DNA from: Apilactobacillus apisilvae
GTDB lineage: Bacteria > Bacillota > Bacilli > Lactobacillales > Lactobacillaceae
Direction of reading: 5' to 3'
Assembly: GCF_023380225.1 (NCBI RefSeq)
Contig: NZ_CP093362.1
Coordinates: 496,001-560,000, forward strand
Length of the DNA: 64,000 bases
The notes under the pieces were generated by a model. That model worked only from the letters and a program-made list of their open reading frames with translations, searched no databases and was not told where the DNA came from. Numbering within the stretch: the stretch's first letter is position 1; each line of letters begins with the position of its first letter. Below are positions 45,171 through 54,122 of the stretch, in pieces. The position numbers and the translations under genes were made by a program.

Positions 45171-46215
45171 AAATTTTATTCAATTGTTTTAATGCATCAT
45201 CAAAATTAGTAACTGGAATGACTTTCATATTAGATGCATATTTTTTAGCTGTTTTAACCGCCAGTTGATAATTAGTCATGTGATTTTCTTCAAACTTTAA
45301 AGTTTCCTTAGTAGGTTTAACATAAGGAGCTAAAAAGTATTTACATCCAGCGTTCTTAGCGGCAATTATTTTTTTATCAATACCACCAATTTCTCCAACA
45401 TTACCATGTTTATCGATTGTACCAGTACCAGCAATATTTTGATTATGCCTTATATTTTTACCAGTAAGCTGACTGTATATTTGCAAAGAAAACATTAATC
45501 CACCAGAAGGTCCACCAACGGCACCAGGATTAACTTTAATTGGAATACTAGGTTTAACTGTATCATTATCAATTAAAATAATTCCAATTCCAGGAACCTT
45601 AGACCCAAATAATTTAATCAAAGGTTCAGTAGATTCATGAATTTCCCCATCATGATTAAACTTTATAGTAACCTTTTCTCCAATTTTTTTATTATTAATA
45701 TATTTTCTAAATTGTTCTGAATTATCAAAACTTTTTCCATCAGCACCAATAATTGTATCTCCTACTGATAGTTTATCTTTAAATTTAGACTTATTATCAA
45801 TATTCAAAACGTAAATACCGTTATATTTTAAAGAAACCTTCTTATTTGCGTGCAGATAGGCATTATAAATGGCTTCATTAATTGAATTAATCATATAAAA
45901 ATTTTGAACTTTCATATATGTTTGATTATCTTCACCATTAGTAGCATCTTCAACGCTTTCAATCGAATAATGCGGATTAAGTTTGGCATATAAATAACTA
46001 GCGGGAGAAGCTTTAGACTCGGTAACTGTGGTTAACATAAAACTACCCTTATTGTTATCTTCATGATTATTAATTTTAATGATTGATTTTATATCAGTAA
46101 CATTTCCAGGGCTTTCAATATATTGAGGTAAAAATGGTGTAAACATGATTAATATACCAATAATTAGGCCAATAATTGATATTAATAATACTTTATTTCG
46201 TTTATTTTTGAACAA
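45169..46215 (-). CDS. SepM-like (YlbL) membrane protease with PDZ and Lon-type domain
   Basis: This 348-residue protein has one N-terminal membrane helix (VLLISIIGLIIGILIMFTPF), a PDZ domain (about 140-205; LSVGDTIIGADGKSFDNSEQ) and a C-terminal Lon-type Ser-Lys protease domain. Catalytic Ser is in GGPSGGLMF near 235 and Lys in IDKKIIAAK near 281. In streptococci SepM trims competence peptide; in Bacillus YlbL contributes to DNA-damage checkpoint release by degrading YneA. It is directly abutted to coaD, as in other Bacilli. Confidence 0.93.
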   Translation of the reverse strand: MFKNKRNKVLLISIIGLIIGILIMFTPFLPQYIESPGNVTDIKSIIKINNHEDNNKGSFMLTTVTESKASPASYLYAKLNPHYSIESVEDATNGEDNQTYMKVQNFYMINSINEAIYNAYLHANKKVSLKYNGIYVLNIDNKSKFKDKLSVGDTIIGADGKSFDNSEQFRKYINNKKIGEKVTIKFNHDGEIHESTEPLIKLFGSKVPGIGIILIDNDTVKPSIPIKVNPGAVGGPSGGLMFSLQIYSQLTGKNIRHNQNIAGTGTIDKHGNVGEIGGIDKKIIAAKNAGCKYFLAPYVKPTKETLKFEENHMTNYQLAVKTAKKYASNMKVIPVTNFDDALKQLNKI

Positions 46216-46692
46216 TTAAAAAATCTTTCCCTTCAATTTATTTAACACGTTCTCAGGAACATATTGAGATACATCTCCTCCAAAATGAAAAACTTCCTTT
46301 ATTAAGCTAGAAGATATAACCTGATATTTAGGCTTAGCAATTAACAGCATTGTATCAATACTATTATCAAGATTATAATTCATATTAAAAATTGAGTTCT
46401 CGGCACTAAAATCATTAATATTTCTAAGTCCACGAACAATAACACTTGCACACATTGATTTAGCAAAATCCACAATCAATCCATCAGCAATTTTCACATC
46501 AACATTATCTAAATTTGATACATTTAACTTAACCATTTGCATTCTTTCTTCTAAAGAAAACATACCATTTTTATTAGTATTCTTTGCAACAGTAACAATT
46601 AATTTATCAAACTGCTTACTAGCGCGCTTAATTAAGTCTAAGTGTCCATTAGTAATCGGGTCAAAACTACCTGGAAATATAGCAATTGTCAT
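46216..46692 (-). CDS. coaD: Phosphopantetheine adenylyltransferase
   Basis: CoaD makes dephospho-CoA from phosphopantetheine and ATP. The 158-residue protein has the nucleotidyltransferase motif GSFDPITNGHLDLI (TxGH as TNGH) and the C-terminal ISSSLIKEV. It lies between rsmD and the SepM-like gene, the normal Bacilli order rsmD-coaD-ylbL, and abuts the next gene with no gap. Confidence 0.97.
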   Translation of the reverse strand: MTIAIFPGSFDPITNGHLDLIKRASKQFDKLIVTVAKNTNKNGMFSLEERMQMVKLNVSNLDNVDVKIADGLIVDFAKSMCASVIVRGLRNINDFSAENSIFNMNYNLDNSIDTMLLIAKPKYQVISSSLIKEVFHFGGDVSQYVPENVLNKLKGKIF

Positions 46693-46698
46693 TTAAGA

Positions 46699-47253
46699 TC
46701 ACTCCTGTAATTTGTAGATAGAGATAATCGTTATTCCATATTTTTTCTGTTGAATCATCTTATATCCTTCAACATTATCTTCAAGAATGACATTATCATC
46801 AGTTTCACACACAACAATACCACCATTATTTAATAAATTTAAATTTTTAATTTCATTTAGTTGAGTAATCATTTTTTGATCTTTATATGGTGGGTCCAAA
46901 AAAACAATATCATATTTTCTATTATTTTCAGATAAATATGTTAATGCATTTTCAGCGTTCATTTTTAAAACGTTAAAAGCATTTTTATCCTTGGTAATTT
47001 TAATATTTTCGTTAATTGTTTTTATAGCAGAATATTGTCGATCTACTAAAGTAGCACTATCAAAGCCTCTTGAAACTGCCTCAATCGATACAGCACCAGA
47101 ACCTGCAAACAAATCTAAAAAATTTCCGCCATTAAAATAGGGACCAATCATATTAAATAAAGATTCTTTAACTTTATCAGTAGTAGGCCTTGTTTTATTT
47201 CCAGGTACTGACTTTAAGTTTCTACTGCCAAACTTACCGGATATAATTCGCAT
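46699..47253 (-). CDS. rsmD: 16S rRNA (guanine(966)-N2)-methyltransferase RsmD
   Basis: RsmD methylates G966 of 16S rRNA. The 184 residues start MRIISGKFGSRNLKSVPGNK, with RPTTDKVKESLFNMIG, SAM motif I FLDLFAGSGAVSIEAVSRG and the catalytic FLDPPYKD. It is followed six bases later by coaD. Confidence 0.96.
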   Translation of the reverse strand: MRIISGKFGSRNLKSVPGNKTRPTTDKVKESLFNMIGPYFNGGNFLDLFAGSGAVSIEAVSRGFDSATLVDRQYSAIKTINENIKITKDKNAFNVLKMNAENALTYLSENNRKYDIVFLDPPYKDQKMITQLNEIKNLNLLNNGGIVVCETDDNVILEDNVEGYKMIQQKKYGITIISIYKLQE

Positions 47254-47264
47254 TTAAACACCTC

Positions 47265-47543
47265 TTAATATTCATCGTCATCTTTTTGGTCATCAATATC
47301 TTCTTTTTGTGAAAGATCATTATACAAACCAATATATGGTGAACTTAAAACTTTTTTAACCAATTTTAATTTTTTCAATTTTTCTGTAACCAAATCATAA
47401 TTATTAGAATTAATGTACATAACTACATAGTGCATACTATCAGATACATAGTAAATTAATCCATACTTTTTTAATTGTCTGATTTGTTTAGTGGAATATA
47501 CATAAATAATCAGAGATCTTCTATTTTCTAGCATTTTATTCAA
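47265..47543 (-). CDS. ylbG: YlbG family (DUF2129) protein
   Basis: This 92-residue protein belongs to the YlbG/DUF2129 family (RRSLIIYVYSTKQIRQLKKY, then MHYVVMYINSNNYD, and LVKKVLSSPYIGL). It has an acidic C-terminal tail. The function is unknown, though a homologue is encoded next to rsmD in most Bacilli. The TTG at 47543 follows GGAGG by eight bases, so I prefer it over the ATG three codons later; the difference is small. Confidence 0.88.
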   Translation of the reverse strand: MNKMLENRRSLIIYVYSTKQIRQLKKYGLIYYVSDSMHYVVMYINSNNYDLVTEKLKKLKLVKKVLSSPYIGLYNDLSQKEDIDDQKDDDEY

Positions 47544-47566
47544 AATACAATCCTCCAAGAAAATAT

Positions 47567-48742
47567 TTAGAAATCATAACGTTGTTTCTTTTGTTTCGAG
47601 CTAATAACTAAAATCATACCAATACACAAAGACAAAGTAATCATACTAGAACCACCATAACTAATAAAAGGAAAAGTTACACCCGTAATTGGTAACATAC
47701 CACTTACACCACCTACGTTAATAAACGCCTGAATAGTTAAGTACGAACCTACGCCATAACATATTAATGTATCATATGTATTTCGAGAACGAATACCTAG
47801 TTGGATACACCTAACGATTATAGTTAATAATAAAAACAGAATAAATAATACTCCGATAAGTCCTAATTCCTCAGCCACAATGGACATAATAAAGTCAGTA
47901 TTAGGTTCAGGTAAGTAACCTGTTTTTTGAATACTATTACCTAATCCGACTCCAAAGACACCTCCGTTACTCAATGCATAATATGAATTAACTAATTGAG
48001 CACCGATACCTTGAGAGTATTTAAATGGATCAGTAAAAGAAATTATTCTTTGAATTTGATAATTATCAGTTCCATTACTAAAAATCATAGCTAATAGTTT
48101 AACTACTAAATATGAAATCACAGATGTAATTCCTAGTAACAAACCTGCGCCACGCCAATTAATTCCACTAGATAGTAACAATACAAATAAAATTAAAAAG
48201 TTAATAATTGTACCACCTAAATCAGGTTGAATAACAATTAAAAAAAGTAAAAATAATGTAGTAAGAATTTGGGCTCTCATAGAAGCCCACCAATGACCTT
48301 CTAAATATGGTTCTTTTTTAGTTATCGTTGCAGTAAATCTTAGTAATATATATACTTTCGCTACTTCAGTAGGTTGAATATGAATGGGACCTAAAGCAAT
48401 CCACCCAGCAGCACCATTTATACTATGGCCAAATAATTTTAAATAAATTAAACTACAAAATAAAACTACAGAGAACAATCCTAAAAATTTAGGATTCCTA
48501 ACGAATTTATTATTACCTGCTAAGCATAAAATTATTAAAAATAAACTAATAAATAAATATATACTTTGTTTAAACAGATATTCAAAAGGAGTGCCTCCAT
48601 TTTGAACTGCAATATTCGAACTAGAAGAATAAACCATTATTAATCCAATAAAAGATAGAAGAATATAAGGTATAAAAATATAATAATCCATCGTTAAAAA
48701 ACTTTTCTTTAAGTTCGATATATGTTGTTTAAATTTAAACAT
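47567..48742 (-). CDS. ftsW: Peptidoglycan glycosyltransferase FtsW (SEDS family)
   Basis: FtsW polymerises lipid II at the division septum. The 391-residue protein has about ten membrane helices with SEDS hallmarks: VYSSSS near the N-terminus, HIQPTEVAKV, the loop catalytic Asp region (VIQPDLGGT), EPNTDFIMSIVAEELG, and SYGGSSM near the end. I use ATG 48742 (MFKFKQ) because GGAGATG precedes it; the longer open frame runs through the typA terminator and is not coding. Confidence 0.94.
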   Translation of the reverse strand: MFKFKQHISNLKKSFLTMDYYIFIPYILLSFIGLIMVYSSSSNIAVQNGGTPFEYLFKQSIYLFISLFLIILCLAGNNKFVRNPKFLGLFSVVLFCSLIYLKLFGHSINGAAGWIALGPIHIQPTEVAKVYILLRFTATITKKEPYLEGHWWASMRAQILTTLFLLFLIVIQPDLGGTIINFLILFVLLLSSGINWRGAGLLLGITSVISYLVVKLLAMIFSNGTDNYQIQRIISFTDPFKYSQGIGAQLVNSYYALSNGGVFGVGLGNSIQKTGYLPEPNTDFIMSIVAEELGLIGVLFILFLLLTIIVRCIQLGIRSRNTYDTLICYGVGSYLTIQAFINVGGVSGMLPITGVTFPFISYGGSSMITLSLCIGMILVISSKQKKQRYDF

Positions 48743-48776
48743 AAATACATCTCCAAAAATTGCTAATATTAATAAT

Positions 48777-48785
48777 ATTATAGCA
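48777..48785 (-). promoter_or_regulatory. Extended -10 promoter of ftsW
   Basis: Minus-strand TGCTATAAT between the typA terminator and ftsW, about 35 bases before the start codon. No -35 box is convincing. Confidence 0.55.
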
Positions 48786-48814
48786 TAATCGAGGCTATTC
48801 TTTGAAAATTGAAT

Positions 48815-48844
48815 AAAAAAAGAGTAAGCCATTTGGCCTACTCT
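48815..48844 (-). terminator. Terminator after typA
   Basis: AGAGTAGGCC / GGCTTACTCT around AAAT (one G-U), followed by T7 on the minus strand. Confidence 0.9.
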
Positions 48845-48857
48845 TTTGATTTTAATT

Positions 48858-50693
48858 TTAGTTATGACGTTTACGCTTAGATTGCTTTTCACGTTCATTA
48901 GTATTCAAAATATCTTTTCTTAAACGAACATTTTCAGGAGTTACTTCACAAAGTTCGTCATCATTTAAGAATTCTAGAGATTCTTCTAGAGTTAAATGAT
49001 CTGGTTCGTTAATTTTAGCTGTATCATCTGATCCAGCAGCACGAACGTTAGTTTGTTTCTTACCCTTTGTGATATTAACTGAAATATCATTATCACGGCT
49101 ATTTTTACCAACAATCATACCTTCATATACTTCGGTACCTGGATCAATAAAGATAGTACCACGATTTTCAATACCCATTGTAGCGTAAGTTGTACTCTTA
49201 CCTTGATTAATTGAAACCAAAGCACCATTTCTTCTACCTGGGTTCCAATTCTTAACAACTGGCATGTACTTTTCAAAAGTATGGTTCATAATTCCATAAC
49301 CACGAGTAAGTGATAAGAATTCTGCTGAGTAACCAATTAATCCACGGGAAGGTGCCAAGAATGTCAAACGAGTTTGACCATTACCAACATTTTCCATGTT
49401 TTGCATGTTACCTTTTCTTTCAGATAAGGTTTGAATGATTGAACCAGAGTATTCTTCCGGAGTATCAATTTGAACTGATTCAAATGGTTCACATTTTTCT
49501 CCGTCAATTTCACGAATGATAACTTGTGGACGTGAAACTTGTAGTTCATATCCTTCACGACGTAAGTTTTCAATTAAAATTGATAAATGTAATTCACCAC
49601 GTCCAGAAACTGTCCATGCACCAGGGTTATCAGTTTCATCAACACGTAATGAAACATCAGTATGCAATTCACGTTCAAGACGATCAATTAGTTGACGAGC
49701 AGTAACAAATTTACCATCTTGTCCAGCAAATGGTGAAGTATTAGTACCAAATGTCATTTGTAGAGTTGGTTTATCAATTCTTAAAATTGGAAGAGCTTCT
49801 TTAGCAGAAGGATCAACAATAGTTTCACCAACATTAATATCTTCCATACCAGAAATAGCAATTAAATCTCCGGCTTTAGCTTCGTTAATTTCTAACTTCT
49901 TAAGTCCAAAGAATCCCATAAGCTTAGTAACACGGAAATCTTGAGTTGAACCATCAAGTTTCATAACGGTAACACTATCTCCAACTTTAATAGTTCCACG
50001 GAAGATACGACCAACACCAATACGACCAACGAAATCATCATAATCAAGCATAGCAACTTGGAATTGTAATGGTTCATCTGAATTATCAATAGGAGCTGGA
50101 ATAGCATCAACGATAGTATCAAAAACAGGTTTCATTGAATGTTCTTGAGTGGATAAGTCATCATCATAACTTGAAGTTCCATTCATTGCTGAGGTATAAA
50201 TAATAGGAAAATCAAGTTGTTCTTCATCAGCACCTAATTCAATAAACAAGTCAAGTACTTCATCAACAACTTCACTAGGACGTGAACCTGGACGGTCAAC
50301 CTTGTTAATAACTACAACTGGTGTTAGATGTTGTTCTAACGCTTTTTTCAAAACAAAACGAGTTTGAGGCATAGTACCTTCAAAAGCATCAACAACTAGT
50401 AATACACCATCAACCATTCGCATGATACGTTCAACTTCTCCACCAAAGTCAGCATGTCCTGGAGTATCCAAAATATTAATTTGTTTATCTCCATATCTAA
50501 CAGCAGTATTCTTTGAAAGAATTGTAATACCACGTTCACGTTCAATGTCATTTGTATCCATTGCACGATCTTCAATCTGAACGTGTTCATCTAATGTATC
50601 TGATTGTTTTAATAATTCGTTAACCAATGTTGTTTTACCGTGGTCAACATGGGCAATAATAGCAATATTTCTAATATCGTCTCTTGTCTTCAT
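48858..50693 (-). CDS. typA: Ribosome-associated GTPase TypA/BipA
   Basis: TypA is a translational GTPase involved in 50S assembly under stress and cold. The 611 residues contain [14 protein letters not shown] (G1), [22 protein letters not shown], domain II, an EF-G-like domain III and V, and the BipA-specific C-terminal domain. A short basic tail ([12 protein letters not shown]) ends the protein. An AAAGGATG site precedes the ATG. Confidence 0.98.
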   Translation of the reverse strand: MKTRDDIRNIAIIAHVDHGKTTLVNELLKQSDTLDEHVQIEDRAMDTNDIERERGITILSKNTAVRYGDKQINILDTPGHADFGGEVERIMRMVDGVLLVVDAFEGTMPQTRFVLKKALEQHLTPVVVINKVDRPGSRPSEVVDEVLDLFIELGADEEQLDFPIIYTSAMNGTSSYDDDLSTQEHSMKPVFDTIVDAIPAPIDNSDEPLQFQVAMLDYDDFVGRIGVGRIFRGTIKVGDSVTVMKLDGSTQDFRVTKLMGFFGLKKLEINEAKAGDLIAISGMEDINVGETIVDPSAKEALPILRIDKPTLQMTFGTNTSPFAGQDGKFVTARQLIDRLERELHTDVSLRVDETDNPGAWTVSGRGELHLSILIENLRREGYELQVSRPQVIIREIDGEKCEPFESVQIDTPEEYSGSIIQTLSERKGNMQNMENVGNGQTRLTFLAPSRGLIGYSAEFLSLTRGYGIMNHTFEKYMPVVKNWNPGRRNGALVSINQGKSTTYATMGIENRGTIFIDPGTEVYEGMIVGKNSRDNDISVNITKGKKQTNVRAAGSDDTAKINEPDHLTLEESLEFLNDDELCEVTPENVRLRKDILNTNEREKQSKRKRHN

Positions 50694-50756
50694 ATGTTTG
50701 CCATCCTTTCGAAGTATCCACTTATCTCTTACTTAGCAACTCGGAATCAAGTTATT

Positions 50757-50785
50757 ATTTTATATAAATTTACACATAAGGTCAT
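50757..50785 (-). promoter_or_regulatory. Possible typA promoter
   Basis: Minus-strand ATGACC (50780-50785), 17-bp spacer, TAAAAT (50757-50762). It overlaps the stop codon of the upstream gene. Weak support. Confidence 0.35.
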
Positions 50786-51558
50786 TACTTTACTAAGTCA
50801 AGTATTTCCTTATGTGCAATCTTCGTCGCTATCAATACAGTTTCTGATGATACCATATCAAGCGCATTCCCGTCAATAGTGGTCACAGTAATGCCTAGGC
50901 TATCACACATGACTTTTCCAGCAGCAATATCCCAGGGCTTCAAATGTGAAATATACCCTATAAGTTCACCTTTTATAACGGAAATGAACTGAATACCAGC
51001 ACTTCCATATATTCTTACACCAGAGCTTTTATGAGCAATAGATTGCATATTATCATAATCATTTATTAATAATGGTGCACTCATCCCCATAAGGCCATTA
51101 TTTAATGAAATATTTTTTGGACTAAAAATTTCTTTATCATTCTCATAAACCTTTCCAAATATTCCATGATAAAGTTTATTTTGCATAACATCTAATATAT
51201 ATCCTAAAATTCCTTTTCCATCTATATACAGAGCAAGCATAATTGCAAAATGATTTTTTTCCTTAACAAAATTCATAGTTCCATCAATTGGATCAATAAT
51301 CCAAACATGTCCACTCATGGAATTTACGTTATCACCAAATCCCTCTTCACCTAAAATTTTGGATTTAGGATCAATTTCCCTAATATTATTAACTAAAAAT
51401 TGTTCATTACTCTTATCCACATTAGTAACTAAGTCTTTACGAGTAGTCTTAGTGCTAACATTAATATCTTTATTAATATAATCTAAGGTATTTTTTCTTG
51501 TTAATCTAATAAGATTTATAATCTTTTTATCTGTTGTTTTTATCCATTCTTCATCCAT
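50785..51558 (-). CDS. suhB: Inositol monophosphatase family protein (SuhB-like)
   Basis: This 257-residue Mg-dependent phosphatase of the IMPase/FIG superfamily has the metal motifs GEEG near 70, WIIDPIDGTMNF near 90 (with DPIDG ligands) and KPWDIAAGKVM near 205. Substrate could be inositol phosphate, fructose bisphosphate, PAP or NADP; that cannot be read. It lies between the UPF0223 gene and typA, the usual order in lactobacilli. Confidence 0.93.
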   Translation of the reverse strand: MDEEWIKTTDKKIINLIRLTRKNTLDYINKDINVSTKTTRKDLVTNVDKSNEQFLVNNIREIDPKSKILGEEGFGDNVNSMSGHVWIIDPIDGTMNFVKEKNHFAIMLALYIDGKGILGYILDVMQNKLYHGIFGKVYENDKEIFSPKNISLNNGLMGMSAPLLINDYDNMQSIAHKSSGVRIYGSAGIQFISVIKGELIGYISHLKPWDIAAGKVMCDSLGITVTTIDGNALDMVSSETVLIATKIAHKEILDLVK

Positions 51559-51588
51559 AAATTAAATCACCACACATAAATATATCAA

Positions 51589-51873
51589 TTATTTATTCAT
51601 TCTGACATTTTTAGATTTATTATTTGTTGCAGCTTTAAAAGTTTTATAAATACTGTATCCTGATATATTAAAGAAATTACTATCAATTTGTTTTTGTTCC
51701 ATTTTGGAAGGATTTATACTTTGAAAATGTTTATATAATTCAATTATTTGATCTTTGTTAATTCCATTATTATCTTCATACGCTTTTTCAACAGAGTTGT
51801 ACAAACTCATCATTGAAATAATCTCATTCCTATTCCAACTTTCAAAAATAGGATATGAATAGTTCTGACTCAT
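51589..51873 (-). CDS. UPF0223 (YktA) family protein
   Basis: This 94-residue helical protein matches UPF0223: NYSYPIFESWNRNEIISMMS, LYNSVEKAYEDNNGINKDQI, and a C-terminal GYSIYKTFKAA. Function unknown. The ATG at 51873 (MSQNYSYP) has AGGTG upstream; the GTG four codons earlier is part of that site. It starts right after the LDH-like gene and before suhB. Confidence 0.9.
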   Translation of the reverse strand: MSQNYSYPIFESWNRNEIISMMSLYNSVEKAYEDNNGINKDQIIELYKHFQSINPSKMEQKQIDSNFFNISGYSIYKTFKAATNNKSKNVRMNK

Positions 51874-51885
51874 TATATATTTCAC

Positions 51886-52782
51886 CTACTTTTGCATTAC
51901 TTTATTAATTATATTTTTAGATTGTTCGACAGAATGATCTAAAAAATCTTTTTCATTGTCAGACAACGAAAAAGTTATGTACTTAAAGATACCTTTTTCA
52001 TTTATAAAAACAGGTGAGGAAAAAACTTCAATTGCATTATTTACCTTCGACAAATTTGTTAAATCTAAAATGGTAGGTTTTTTATGGTAAAGAGCATCAA
52101 TAATAATTATTATTGATTTAAAATTTAATACATCATCTTTTATAGTTTTACCATCTGCCAAATCACCACTAATCTGTTCCCTAATTTCGTCTTTGAACAA
52201 GTTATTTTTATCAGATAAATATGACAAAATGGGTGACTGTCCAATATATGATCGACTCCAAGAAATAACATTGCAAGCATTATTGCCTAATGTACTAATA
52301 CTTATATCTGAATAGTTAACATTAAAATAATTTTTTAAAATATTTTTTACAATTAAAGTATTAGGCAATGTTCCCAAACCAATTATATTATGAAAAGATT
52401 TTCCAGTGAATTTATTAGCAAAGTATGTAATAACATCATCATGATAACCATTAATCAATATTTTGCCATCGAATCCTTTCTCTATGGCATCATTAATTAA
52501 AAGTCTAAAATTAGATACTTTATCTTTTAAAAATTCAATGTTATCAACATTTTCTGGAAAATCATACAAATATAGAATGGCATCAAAGTTTTCAAAATTA
52601 TCTACTGGTGTATTTAGAATCTTAAAATTGTTACAAATATTTAGCGTTAAAAATTCGTTAAAAAAATTTTCTAATTTGTTATTTAACGATAAAACTTCTA
52701 TTGGATAATCAATTATGCTTAAAAACTTAACAAATTCTCTAATTCTTGTAGTATTACCAGATAAAATCAATCTATTATTCAT
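51886..52782 (-). CDS. Lactate/malate dehydrogenase-superfamily protein lacking catalytic residues
   Basis: The 298-residue protein follows an LDH/L-2-hydroxyisocaproate dehydrogenase scaffold: DAILYLYDFPEN, KILINGYHDDVITYFANKF (compare the NPVDILTY motif) and IIGLGTLPNTLIVKNIL (compare GTSLDTARFR). The key positions are gone, however. GEHGDT reads GNNACN (catalytic His lost), the substrate Arg and partner Asp of SLDTARFR are missing, and the nucleotide-binding GxGxxG at the N-terminus is LSGNTTR. It looks like a maintained pseudoenzyme or fast-evolving relic. It precedes UPF0223 and is divergent from def. Confidence 0.72.
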   Translation of the reverse strand: MNNRLILSGNTTRIREFVKFLSIIDYPIEVLSLNNKLENFFNEFLTLNICNNFKILNTPVDNFENFDAILYLYDFPENVDNIEFLKDKVSNFRLLINDAIEKGFDGKILINGYHDDVITYFANKFTGKSFHNIIGLGTLPNTLIVKNILKNYFNVNYSDISISTLGNNACNVISWSRSYIGQSPILSYLSDKNNLFKDEIREQISGDLADGKTIKDDVLNFKSIIIIIDALYHKKPTILDLTNLSKVNNAIEVFSSPVFINEKGIFKYITFSLSDNEKDFLDHSVEQSKNIINKVMQK

Positions 52783-52811
52783 ATAATCCCCCTATTAAAC
52801 TTTCATAATAT

Positions 52812-52817
52812 ATTATA
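52812..52817 (-). promoter_or_regulatory. -10 box for the LDH-like/UPF0223/suhB unit
   Basis: Minus-strand TATAAT preceded by TATG, 30 bases before the LDH-like start. No clear -35 box. Confidence 0.4.
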
Positions 52818-52857
52818 CATAATTTAATTAAATTTAGATAAAAACATTTAAGAATAA

Positions 52858-52877
52858 AATTTAACATACGTTAAATT
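52858..52877. repeat. Palindrome in the def promoter region
   Basis: AATTTAAC-ATAC-GTTAAATT is a perfect 8-bp inverted repeat 15 bases before the def -10 box, so it covers the -35 region. It could be an operator, or chance in AT-rich DNA. Confidence 0.4.
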
Positions 52878-52889
52878 ATTTTTTTCATA

Positions 52890-52898
52890 TGATATAAT
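52890..52898 (+). promoter_or_regulatory. Extended -10 promoter of def
   Basis: TGATATAAT, a perfect extended -10, 27 bases before the def start codon. Confidence 0.6.
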
Positions 52899-52924
52899 AA
52901 TTTAGAAAAAAGGAGGAAAATAAT

Positions 52925-53485
52925 TTGTTTTTAATGAAAGATATTGTTAGAGACGGTAACAAAGTTCTTAGACAACAAGCTAGTAAAGTAAAGTTTCCAC
53001 TTAGTGAAAAAGATCAAAAATTAGCCAAAGAATTAATGGAATATCTAGAAGTCAGTCAAAATCCTGATTTATGTGATAAATACAGGTTAAGAGCAGGGGT
53101 TGGATTAGCTGCACCACAAGTCGGTGTATCTGAAATGATGGCATCAGTATTAGTTCCAAGCGACAATGAAGATGAAAAACCATTATTCAAGGATGTAATT
53201 ATTAATCCTGTTATTATGTCCAATTCAGTTCAAAGATGTGCTTTAACTGAAGGTGAAGGTTGTTTATCAGTAGACAAAGATTTCGAAGGATTTATTCATC
53301 GTTCAGCTAGAATCACACTTAAGTATCAAGATGTTTCAGGAAAAGAACATACTATTAGATTAAAGAATTATCCAGCTATTGTTTGTCAACATGAAATTGA
53401 CCATCTACATGGTACTTTATTTTATGATCATATCGATAAAGAAAACCCATTTTCTAAAAAAGATAATGACCTATTTGTTGAATAA
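52925..53485 (+). CDS. def: Peptide deformylase
   Basis: Def removes the formyl group from nascent N-terminal Met. The 186-residue protein is of the longer Gram-positive type, with the three motifs GVGLAAPQ, EGEGCLS (Cys metal ligand) and QHEIDHL (two His ligands). I accept TTG at 52925 (MFLMKDIVRDGNKV) because GGAGG stands eight bases before it; the ATG three codons later would be too far. It ends in a hairpin shared with the convergent gene. Confidence 0.96.
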   Translation: MFLMKDIVRDGNKVLRQQASKVKFPLSEKDQKLAKELMEYLEVSQNPDLCDKYRLRAGVGLAAPQVGVSEMMASVLVPSDNEDEKPLFKDVIINPVIMSNSVQRCALTEGEGCLSVDKDFEGFIHRSARITLKYQDVSGKEHTIRLKNYPAIVCQHEIDHLHGTLFYDHIDKENPFSKKDNDLFVE

Positions 53486-53489
53486 TATA

Positions 53490-53522
53490 AATCCCTGTAA
53501 ATCATAATGACTTACAGGGATT
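53490..53522. terminator. Hairpin between def and the unknown membrane gene
   Basis: AATCCCTGTAA / TTACAGGGATT with extra pairing inside (TCA/TGA) and a short loop. The T tract is interrupted on both strands, but it is the only candidate terminator for both convergent genes. Confidence 0.7.
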
Positions 53523-53961
53523 ATTTATTTAATTTTTTCATATCTAAAACATATTCATATGTTGATGAATTTAATAAGTAAGCAAAATCTATATGCATAA
53601 CATCATTTCTAAAAAAGAAGTCAGTCATAACAATGTCATGATTAAAATTAGATTTATTATTAAATATTTTTATTTCATTCTGAATATAAGATTGAATATT
53701 TGCTTTATCAAAAGTTTTATCATAATTAATTACATACTCATAATCATAAATATTTCTACCCCAAATTTTAGCATTGTTATTTTTTTCTATAACGTATAAT
53801 TTATTTTCATTCTTTTGATTCAAATATTTAACGAATTCATCTAAGACTTCCATTGTAATTTTATTTCCTTTATCAATAGGTTTAGTAATAAAAAAATGAT
53901 GAACTAAATTATAGATAATAACAGCAGCAACAAATGCCAATATCATTTCAAAGATTAACAA
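53521..53961 (-). CDS. Uncharacterised 146-residue protein with N-terminal membrane helix
   Basis: I do not recognise it. One N-terminal hydrophobic helix (MILAFVAAVIIYNLVHHFFI) is followed by a soluble region rich in Asn, Tyr and Asp, with alternating strands near the C-terminus (VMTDFFFRNDVMHIDFAYLL). The likely topology is a membrane anchor with a cytoplasmic or external domain. The start is TTG, seven bases after GGGGGG-containing AGGGGGGATATC, an unusually G-rich Shine-Dalgarno. It is divergent from rpoY with a palindrome between. Function unknown. Confidence 0.75.
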   Translation of the reverse strand: MLIFEMILAFVAAVIIYNLVHHFFITKPIDKGNKITMEVLDEFVKYLNQKNENKLYVIEKNNNAKIWGRNIYDYEYVINYDKTFDKANIQSYIQNEIKIFNNKSNFNHDIVMTDFFFRNDVMHIDFAYLLNSSTYEYVLDMKKLNK

Positions 53962-53978
53962 AGATATCCCCCCTACTT

Positions 53979-54004
53979 AAAATCACTGTTATGATAGTGA
54001 TTTT
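53979..54004. repeat. Palindrome between the unknown membrane gene and rpoY
   Basis: AAAATCACT-GTTATGAT-AGTGATTTT, a perfect 9-bp inverted repeat 18 bases upstream of the TTG start at 53961. No gene is transcribed towards it from outside, so an operator or leader hairpin is more likely than a terminator. Confidence 0.45.
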
Positions 54005-54011
54005 AACATTT

Positions 54012-54036
54012 TCACAACTAAATTGCTTACTATACT
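54012..54036 (+). promoter_or_regulatory. Possible rpoY-rnjA promoter
   Basis: The segment TTTTCA, 16-bp spacer, TATACT reads in the plus direction about 90 bases before rpoY; a second weak option (TATGAT near 54050) exists. Low certainty. Confidence 0.3.
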
Positions 54037-54122
54037 TATTAAAACTTATATGATAAAATTGATTTAATCATTTGTGTATTTGCACAATCGTACGGTTAAA
54101 AATATGAAAGGGAGTTATTTAA

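Noticed and set aside
48743..48898. 52-residue N-terminal extension of FtsW
   Set aside because: It would translate the typA 3' end and its terminator; the ATG at 48742 has a proper GGAGATG site.
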